Source: Ruminococcaceae bacterium UBA5406
GTDB taxonomy: Bacteria; Bacillota; Clostridia; Oscillospirales; Acutalibacteraceae
Direction: 5' to 3'
NCBI GenBank assembly: GCA_002407675.1
Contig: DHNW01000013.1
Location: 1 to 10,328 of the forward strand
Length of the DNA stretch: 10,328 nt
The position numbers and the translations under genes were made by a program. Positions within the stretch are counted from its first letter, which is position 1, and every line of letters begins with the position of its first letter. A model generated the notes under the pieces. It did not search any database. It worked only from the letters and a program-made list of their open reading frames with translations, and was not told the origin of the DNA. This document shows, in pieces, positions 6,987-10,328 of this stretch.

Positions 6987-7156
6987 AAAAACGTAATTGC
7001 CGGCACACGCCGGTGGTTCATGCATGGTGGCACATAGAACCTGGAATCGGATATTATTGTTCGCACTGTGGAGCGGGAGAATACGAAGATGATTCTAAAT
7101 ATTGCCCTAATTGTGGCGCTCTTATGGACGGGGAGGCAGCGCATGAACAGCATTAA
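6983..7156 (+). CDS. Small zinc-ribbon protein
   Basis: A 57-residue protein starting in an ATGA overlap with the ASCH gene, with GAAAGGTG upstream. A zinc ribbon is formed by CSHC (26-29) and CPNC (41-44), the second followed by the usual GALM. Small proteins of this type are common in phage middle operons, and their targets are unknown; nucleic-acid or protein binding is expected. An in-frame GTG at 6971 is the less likely start. The end overlaps the rusA start by 14 bases. Confidence 0.75.
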   Translation: MKKRNCRHTPVVHAWWHIEPGIGYYCSHCGAGEYEDDSKYCPNCGALMDGEAAHEQH

Positions 7157-7571
7157 ATTTTCCATTCCCGGTTCGCCGCAGGGCAAAGCCCGGCCGAAGG
7201 TGGTTCGTATCAAGACCGGCGCCAGCGTTACATACACGCCCGACAAGACCGTCCGCTACGAGGAGTTGACGCGCTCCCGGTATCAGGCAGCCGCGCAGGG
7301 TTTCCACTTCCCGGACGACGCCCAGGTTGCCGTGCAAATTACCGCGCGGTATCCAATTCCGAAAAGCAAAAGCAAACGCATCAAGGCGGCAATGCTGGCC
7401 GGACAGATCAAGCCGGCAAAGAAGCCGGACTGCGACAATATCGTGAAAATAATCTGCGACGCGCTCAATGGGATTGCTTACCGCGACGATGCGCAAATTG
7501 TCCAGGTTCAGATGACCAAAGAATACACTGACGAGCCGCGGACGGACGTCAGACTGTGGGAGATTAAATAA
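7143..7571 (+). CDS. rusA: RusA-family Holliday junction resolvase
   Basis: A 142-residue protein that begins with the family's N-terminal strand FSIPGSPQGKARPKVVR and carries the catalytic segment KKPDCDNIVKIICDALNGIAYRDDAQI (split here only in description: D96 and D98 in KPDCDN, D115-D116 in YRDD). RusA is a dimeric metal-dependent nuclease that cuts Holliday junctions and branched replication products, allowing packaging. The ATG at 7143 has GGGGAGG upstream; an earlier in-frame start at 7068 would lie within the zinc-ribbon gene and add unrelated hydrophobic residues. The gene looks intact and is probably the functional resolvase of this element, given the truncated RuvC-like gene upstream. 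Confidence 0.93.
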   Translation: MNSIKFSIPGSPQGKARPKVVRIKTGASVTYTPDKTVRYEELTRSRYQAAAQGFHFPDDAQVAVQITARYPIPKSKSKRIKAAMLAGQIKPAKKPDCDNIVKIICDALNGIAYRDDAQIVQVQMTKEYTDEPRTDVRLWEIK

Positions 7572-7840
7572 TGGATTTTATAAAATCTTTGGAAAATATT
7601 CGCGGCCTTGAGCTATCTCTCGGCTGTGCAAACACAATGAAGGATCCTTTGATAGCTGCTGAAGATGCTCTTGAAAAACAGATTCCGCGCCCCTTGCTGA
7701 AAAAGGGATCTTATACGCGTGCCTGTCCTCGCTGCGGGACTCTGTACGGACTGAGCACTTCACGCGCTCGGAGTGATACCCAGTACTGTGAAAACTGCGG
7801 TCAATTAATGTCGGGCTGGAACGACGCTGTCAGAAAATAA
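7571..7840 (+). CDS. Phage zinc-ribbon protein with N-terminal helical domain
   Basis: An 89-residue protein whose ATG shares its first base with the rusA stop. Residues 1-38 are helical (MDFIKSLENIRGLELSL, EDALEKQIP), and residues 52-79 are a zinc ribbon with CPRC (52-55) and CENC (73-76) followed by GQLM. The architecture of a short helix pair with PLIAAEDALEKQIP before the ribbon recurs in phages of Bacillota near the late regulator, as I recall; no function is established. It lies 45 bases before the sigma-like gene. Confidence 0.75.
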   Translation: MDFIKSLENIRGLELSLGCANTMKDPLIAAEDALEKQIPRPLLKKGSYTRACPRCGTLYGLSTSRARSDTQYCENCGQLMSGWNDAVRK

Positions 7841-7885
7841 AAAAAGCGCGGAAATTTATCGAATGCAGGAAAGGATGGACAGCTC

Positions 7886-8380
7886 ATGACGGTCGATGAA
7901 GTGAAGAATCTGCTGAAAATCTATTACGACATTCCTCAGATAATCGCCGAGGAATGGGCTGCCATCCGTCACTGCGAAGCCGAGAAAAACGAGATAACAC
8001 TGCCGCCCGTCAACCTTTCTGGGATGCCGGGCGGCAAAGGCATGACCGGGGACAGGACGGCCAATATGGCGCTAAAGAACCAGGCACGGTTTTACGAAAA
8101 AGAAGAAATGTGCTGCCAGAAAAAGATTGCCGACTTGACCGAGAAGCGGAACTGGCTGGGCGTTGCGCTGGGGAAACTGGACCCGACCGACCGGTACATA
8201 TTGGAATTGCGGTACATGGGTGACCAGCGGAACCGGAAATACACCCGCCGGCCGACATGGAAGGAAATTGCAGACAAAGTCAATTACAGTAAAAGCCAAG
8301 TCCTTGAACGGGTACGAATTTCACTGTTGCAACTGGCCATGATGTCCGACCAGATTGTGTTTCCCGGAATGATACGCTGA
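7886..8380 (+). CDS. Sigma-70 region 4-like phage late transcription regulator
   Basis: A 164-residue protein with AGGAAAGGA 10 bases before the ATG at 7886. The N-terminal half is helical and includes PGMPGGKGMTGDRTAN (48-60), a motif typical of this phage regulator family. Residues 72-98 are a probable coiled coil (KEEMCCQKKIADLTEKRNWL). Residues 98-146 form a region-4-type helix-turn-helix: LDPTDRYILELRYM, then PTWKEIADKVNYSKSQVLER. Sigma region 2 is absent, so it is not a complete sigma factor. It is the last gene of the operon and lies directly before a promoter with paired dyad repeats, so it probably activates late transcription with host RNA polymerase. ArpU-type regulators are the nearest concept; I am sure of the fold class, less of the target. 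Confidence 0.82.
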   Translation: MTVDEVKNLLKIYYDIPQIIAEEWAAIRHCEAEKNEITLPPVNLSGMPGGKGMTGDRTANMALKNQARFYEKEEMCCQKKIADLTEKRNWLGVALGKLDPTDRYILELRYMGDQRNRKYTRRPTWKEIADKVNYSKSQVLERVRISLLQLAMMSDQIVFPGMIR

Positions 8381-8381
8381 A

Positions 8382-8443
8382 AAACCGGACACTTCCGGAA
8401 CAAACCGGACGTTTTCGGAACTTTATTTGTGCTACAATATAAT
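8382..8443 (+). promoter_or_regulatory. Probable late promoter with two tandem 20-bp dyad repeats
   Basis: Two direct repeats of 20 bases lie head to tail at 8382-8401 and 8402-8421 (AAACCGGACACTTCCGGAAC and AAACCGGACGTTTTCGGAAC), identical at 17 of 20 positions. Each contains a dyad, CCGGA-N4-TCCGG in the first and CCGGA-N4-TTCGG in the second. Sixteen bases after the second repeat is a consensus -10 box TATAAT (8438-8443), and an overlapping TACAAT lies at 8433-8438. No TTGACA-like -35 is present; GGAACTT (8417-8423) occupies that place. This points to an activator-dependent or alternative-sigma-type promoter, probably served by the protein encoded just upstream. Confidence 0.65.
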
Positions 8444-8455
8444 CAGGGAATTTCG

Positions 8456-8487
8456 GAAAGGCGTTCGGCGATGGCCGGGCGCTTTTC
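8456..8487 (+). terminator. Promoter-proximal hairpin, possible terminator or antitermination site
   Basis: A 14-bp stem without mismatch, counting G-T pairs, joins 8456-8469 and 8474-8487 around a GATG loop; an A run on the left arm and TTTTCTT on the right give it the look of an intrinsic terminator. It begins only about a dozen bases after the -10 box, so any transcript from the late promoter meets it at once. It could be a leader attenuator that needs antitermination, or a 5' stabilising structure. Confidence 0.55.
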
Positions 8488-8527
8488 TTATGCCTTAGAC
8501 CGTGCGGGGCCGACAGAAAGGAGCCGC

Positions 8528-8602
8528 ATGGAAAACTACATCAACCACATTTTCAATATGGACTGCATTGCCGAGATAAGCCGAATACCGGACCATATGA
8601 TT
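8528..8602 (+). pseudogene. 5' remnant of a DNA methyltransferase gene
   Basis: After a good AGAAAGGAG site, the ATG at 8528 opens a frame reading MENYINHIFNMDCIAEISRI then PDHMI. This is the typical N-terminus of phage N6-adenine/N4-cytosine DNA methylases (family DNA_methylase N6_N4), where an NMDCxxxxxxIPD segment precedes the DPPY catalytic motif. After about 25 residues the similarity stops: the frame continues to 8782 with a Phe/Leu/Cys-rich, non-family sequence, the DPPY motif is absent and base composition turns AT-rich. The gene is therefore a stub cut at about 8602. It sits where phages often carry a methyltransferase, just after the late promoter. Confidence 0.65.
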
Positions 8603-8887
8603 TTTGTTATGAGCAACATCCATTCGAGAACTTTTTTTAGCTTCTTCAGTCGACGTTTTCCAAATTTTCTTTTCTTCTTCTGCGATTGTTTAAAGCTTTC
8701 GTTATTAGACGTTATGGTATGCTGTTTGAAATTGAAGATCATGACATGTGTCGCTTCTTTCTTTTTAAAATCTACTATCTAATACAAAGAAGCTTGAAAA
8801 CACGTATTATGGTCGAATTCAATGTATGCGCAAAAACACGAAATTTTGAATTATTTCCGGGCGCCCCTTTTGGGCTGTTCCTTACTC
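8603..8887. other. AT-rich stretch without a convincing gene
   Basis: This stretch joins the methyltransferase stub to the moron promoter. Frames on the + strand are rich in Phe, Leu and Cys, as expected for the complement of a Lys/Glu-rich gene. On the - strand a short piece (roughly 8690 down to 8600) reads EEEKKIWKTSTEEAKKSS and looks like coding sequence, but it has a stop just upstream, no start signal and runs into the junction. It may be the remnant of a foreign gene brought in with the cargo. An imperfect hairpin GCCC-CTTTT-GGGC lies near 8861-8874. Nothing else is recognisable. Confidence 0.35.
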
Positions 8888-8916
8888 TTGACTTTTTCCG
8901 ACAGAATAATTATTAT
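8888..8916 (+). promoter_or_regulatory. Consensus sigma-70-type promoter for the moron gene
   Basis: TTGACT (8888-8893), a 17-base spacer and TATTAT (8911-8916) match the housekeeping promoter consensus closely. The expected start site, near 8923, leaves a leader of about 15 bases before the ATG at 8938, with the AAAAGGAGAG ribosome binding site inside it. This lets the following gene be expressed from the prophage independently of the lytic programme. Confidence 0.7.
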
Positions 8917-8937
8917 GGGGAAAAGGAGAGAATAAAA

Positions 8938-9222
8938 ATGGAAAAAAAGAAATGCTGGGTTAATTATGCTGAAAAAACAATATTTGCAAAGGAAAAAATT
9001 AATGTCGAATTTTTTAAGAATGGAATAAATACTAGAGATGATGTAGCACTGGAAGCAAACTATCATACTGAAAGAGAAGCAAAAAATTCGGATACTGTTG
9101 CTGACTTTATAGAAAAGCTTAAGAAACAATTTAAAGGATATAGTTTTAAAGTGTATGATGGAGATGACAATATAGTTTCGGAAGACACGCCGCTGGGAGT
9201 TATACGAGATACCTACGATTAA
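8938..9222 (+). CDS. Small moron-type protein of unknown function
   Basis: A 94-residue, soluble, slightly acidic protein from the ATG at 8938 with AAAAGGAGAG upstream. I do not recognise the family with certainty. The N-terminal half (MEKKKCWVNYAEKTIFAKEK, then INVEFFKNG) looks beta-rich; residues 50-66 form a likely helix (SDTVADFIEKLKKQFKG); the end, YSFKVYDGDDNIVSEDTPLG followed by VIRDTYD, looks like two strands and a conserved-type tail. There are no cysteine ligands beyond C6, no signal and no membrane segment. Its codons are much more A/T-rich than those of the flanking phage genes, indicating acquisition. It has its own promoter (8888-8916) and terminator (9253-9277), the classic layout of a moron. 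Roles such as phage exclusion, anti-defence or host fitness are possible, but none is shown. Confidence 0.75.
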   Translation: MEKKKCWVNYAEKTIFAKEKINVEFFKNGINTRDDVALEANYHTEREAKNSDTVADFIEKLKKQFKGYSFKVYDGDDNIVSEDTPLGVIRDTYD

Positions 9223-9252
9223 ATCTAATTTTTCAGATTGTCAATATCCTGT

Positions 9253-9277
9253 GGGCGACCTTCGGGCCGTCCTTTTT
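9253..9277 (+). terminator. Rho-independent terminator after the moron gene
   Basis: GGGCGACC (9253-9260) pairs with GGCCGTCC (9265-9272) with one mismatch around a stable TTCG tetraloop, followed by TTTTT (9273-9277). It ends transcription about 30 bases beyond the stop at 9222. Confidence 0.7.
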
Positions 9278-9306
9278 CATGCCAATTTTCGGGGAGGTGA
9301 CCGGCA

Positions 9307-9483
9307 GTGTGCAGTCCAAAATGTGTCTGGAATGATTACAGGTGTACCGGGGCGTGGGCGTGTATGCTGCCGCGGTGCCCGTATAAAGCAAAATCCCCGC
9401 CTTTATCGGGCGGGGATTCGTTTACCGGTTGGCAACATGGAGCCGCTGTTTCAAACCTTCCTGTAAAACCTGCGAAAAGTTGA
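9307..9483 (+). CDS. Small Cys-rich ORF, possibly truncated by the hicAB cassette
   Basis: A GTG at 9307 with a very strong GGGGAGGTG site (9292-9300) opens a 58-residue frame. Residues 1-27 are compact and Cys-rich, with C2, C6, C13, C19 and C24 (VCSPKCVWNDYRCTGAWACM then LPRCPYK), the type of small metal-binding protein seen in phage accessory regions. From about residue 28 the frame runs through the hicB terminator hairpin and antisense to hicB, ending at 9483. The second half is therefore probably read-through, and the native 3' end was lost when the cassette arrived or the gene is simply short. Function unknown. Confidence 0.4.
   Translation: MCSPKCVWNDYRCTGAWACMLPRCPYKAKSPPLSGGDSFTGWQHGAAVSNLPVKPAKS
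9384..9418 (-). terminator. Terminator of the hicAB operon
   Basis: AATCCCCGCC (9392-9401) and GGCGGGGATT (9409-9418) form a perfect 10-bp stem with a 7-base loop. On the - strand it is followed by TTTTGCTTT, and it starts four bases after the hicB stop codon, as expected for an intrinsic terminator. Confidence 0.8.
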
Positions 9484-9814
9484 CGTTTGCTTTTTCCGCG
9501 AGATCGTTTAACCAACTGGGTACAGTTACATTCTTGCGGATGGTGCGCATATCGTTTGCGCGGCGGTAAGCGTCAAAGTCTATGTCAACCAGAGTAACGA
9601 TTTCATTAGGTTTGTGTTCCGCTTTCACAGCGGATGGTTCCGGAATTTGACGGCCGGCATCTTGTTCTGTAATTCCCCAGAGGCCGATGGCATCACGGGC
9701 CATTTCAATAGCATCCGCAATGTCGTTTCCTTCCGTGTTAATTTGCAAGTCTGGGACGGATACAACGTATCCATGTTCCGCCGGAGTGAGGACAACAAGG
9801 TAAACCTTTTTCAT
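9422..9814 (-). CDS. hicB: HicB antitoxin
   Basis: A 130-residue protein from the ATG at 9814, with GGAGG eight bases upstream; a GTG nine bases earlier lies inside that site's spacing and is less likely. Residues 1-50 are the HicB partial RNase H-like domain (MKKVYLVVLTPAEHGYVVSV, PDLQINTEGNDIADAIEMAR), which sequesters the toxin. Residues about 93-128 are a ribbon-helix-helix DNA-binding domain (RTIRKNVTVPSWLNDLAEKA, NFSQVLQEGLKQRL) that should repress the operon promoter. It lies 40 bases after hicA, in the same transcript and opposite to the phage genes. Intact and of normal length. Confidence 0.93.
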   Translation of the reverse strand: MKKVYLVVLTPAEHGYVVSVPDLQINTEGNDIADAIEMARDAIGLWGITEQDAGRQIPEPSAVKAEHKPNEIVTLVDIDFDAYRRANDMRTIRKNVTVPSWLNDLAEKANVNFSQVLQEGLKQRLHVANR

Positions 9815-9848
9815 GGAAAACACCTCCGTATATTTTAACCGTGACGGC

Positions 9849-9871
9849 GGGGCTTTATTTCAGCCCCTGCC
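9849..9871 (-). promoter_or_regulatory. Hairpin at the hicA-hicB boundary
   Basis: On the - strand transcript GGGGC (9867 to 9863) pairs with GCCCC (9853 to 9849), extended by three more pairs past a bulged A, with a nine-base loop that contains the hicA stop codon. There is no T run behind it. It could favour hicB over hicA by mRNA processing or partial attenuation, but this is inference. Confidence 0.35.
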
Positions 9872-10028
9872 GCTTGATGATTGCCTTTGCGAGTAGTTCA
9901 TTGATTTCACTGTGGCGAGGAATCGGTTCGCTTTTCTTCCCGTTGGTGTAGATGTCGTGATTAGCACCCTCTCTGATTTTCCACCATCCATTTTTTTCGA
10001 GCTTTTTTATTAAGTCCTTGCGTTTCAT
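9855..10028 (-). CDS. hicA: HicA toxin (mRNA interferase)
   Basis: A 57-residue protein, MKRKDLIKKLEKNGWWKIRE then GANHDIYTNGKKSEPIPRHS and EINELLAKAIIKRQGLK. This is the dsRBD-like HicA fold with the catalytic histidine in GANHDIY (H24) and the IPRHSEI motif. HicA cleaves mRNA and is neutralised by HicB, encoded next. GAGGTGAGG precedes the ATG at 10028. The gene is transcribed against the phage operon from its own promoter, which fits a self-contained addiction or defence cassette inserted between the late promoter and the HNH gene. Confidence 0.92.
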   Translation of the reverse strand: MKRKDLIKKLEKNGWWKIREGANHDIYTNGKKSEPIPRHSEINELLAKAIIKRQGLK

Positions 10029-10047
10029 ATCCTCACCTCATGATTAT

Positions 10048-10076
10048 ATTATACACACTTAATGCGCATAAGTCAA
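10048..10076 (-). promoter_or_regulatory. hicAB promoter with palindromic operator in the spacer
   Basis: On the - strand TTGACT (10076-10071), a 17-base spacer and TATAAT (10053-10048) make a near-consensus promoter. The spacer contains the perfect palindrome ATGCGCAT (10062-10069), and a related TTATGCGT occurs at 10093-10100. HicB ribbon-helix-helix domains repress their own promoters through such sites, so this is a probable autoregulatory operator. Confidence 0.75.
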
Positions 10077-10136
10077 GGCCCTTTTCAAATATTTATGCGT
10101 ATTTTTTACGTGTAAAAAAGGAAAGCCGGTTCAGTA

Positions 10137-10328
10137 ATGCGTGAATTTGCAAAGTCATTTTATAAATCCAAAGCATGGAAGCAGTGCCGTGCATCTTACA
10201 TAGCGTGTCGTCGTGGCATTGACGGTGGACTATGTGAGAGATGCCACAGGCAGCCGGGATATATCGGGCATCACAAGGTACACATTACACCAGCAAACAT
10301 AAGCAATCCAGACGTTACTCTCAATCAT
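10137..10328 (+). CDS. HNH endonuclease, 5' part (runs off the window)
   Basis: The first 64 residues of an HNH nuclease of the phage type. An N-terminal MREFAKSFYKSKAWKQCRAS segment is followed by a zinc-binding LCERC (C33 and C36), then GHHKVHITPANISNPDVTLN with the HH pair (H45-H46) and the family Asn residues, and the start of the NH motif at the right edge. Its second Cys pair would lie beyond the window. Such enzymes are encoded next to the terminase genes and help DNA packaging in several phages. AAGGAAAG lies 11 bases upstream of the ATG. It marks the start of the packaging/head region. Confidence 0.88.
   Translation, partial: MREFAKSFYKSKAWKQCRASYIACRRGIDGGLCERCHRQPGYIGHHKVHITPANISNPDVTLNH

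Noticed and set aside
8429..8527. A coding frame across the late-promoter leader and hairpin
   Set aside because: It is explained by the promoter and the stem-loop; the methyltransferase-like start with its own ribosome binding site is at 8528.
8686..8937. An N-terminal extension of the 94-residue moron protein starting at 8686
   Set aside because: It starts at a TTG with no ribosome binding site, the added residues are not family-like, and a promoter and a strong ribosome binding site lie just before 8938.
1..10328. CRISPR arrays, tRNA or rRNA genes, insertion sequences
   Set aside because: No regularly spaced repeats, no cloverleaf-type sequence and no transposase reading frame were seen.

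Overview
The window is the early-to-middle module of a temperate (pro)phage of a Bacillota host, running into the start of its late region. The evidence is an operon of mostly 1-20 base overlapping genes on the + strand: an XRE-type regulator, small unknown proteins, a YqaJ-family nuclease with a RecT annealing protein, an HD-domain protein, a DnaD-like plus DnaC-like replication pair, two Holliday-junction resolvase types (RuvC-like and RusA), zinc-ribbon proteins and a sigma-region-4-like late regulator. Moderate GC, Shine-Dalgarno sites of the AGGAGG type and the families themselves suggest a gut Clostridia or Negativicutes host. I cannot name the species from the sequence.

Layout. 1-1284: regulator and three small unknown genes. 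1272-2992: yqaJ/recT recombination pair. 2989-4340: HD-domain protein and a frameshifted acidic protein. 4373-6068: replication initiation, with the DnaD-like protein split between two frames, followed by the helicase-loader ATPase. 6065-7840: RuvC-like protein fused out of frame into an ASCH-domain gene, a zinc ribbon, RusA and a second zinc ribbon. 7886-8380: sigma-region-4-like regulator. 8382-8487: probable late promoter with tandem dyad repeats and a promoter-proximal hairpin. 8528-10136: an accessory hotspot with a DNA methyltransferase stub, an AT-rich region, a small gene with its own promoter and terminator (a moron), a Cys-rich ORF and a divergent hicAB toxin-antitoxin cassette. 10137 to the right edge: the start of an HNH endonuclease, a gene that normally precedes the terminase genes.

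How the genes work together. YqaJ resects and RecT anneals DNA ends. The DnaD-like and DnaC-like proteins would recruit the host helicase to the phage origin. RuvC/RusA resolve recombination intermediates. The last gene of the operon probably switches on the late promoter directly downstream of it.

The most notable point is the number of lesions: two apparent frameshifts (near 4210 and between 4771 and 4921), one deletion fusing two genes (near 6480) and one truncated methyltransferase (near 8602). Either the prophage is decaying while keeping its cargo (moron and hicAB), or some of these are assembly errors or programmed frameshifts. The best candidates for something undescribed are the 94-residue moron protein (8938-9222) and the late-promoter architecture (8382-8487).
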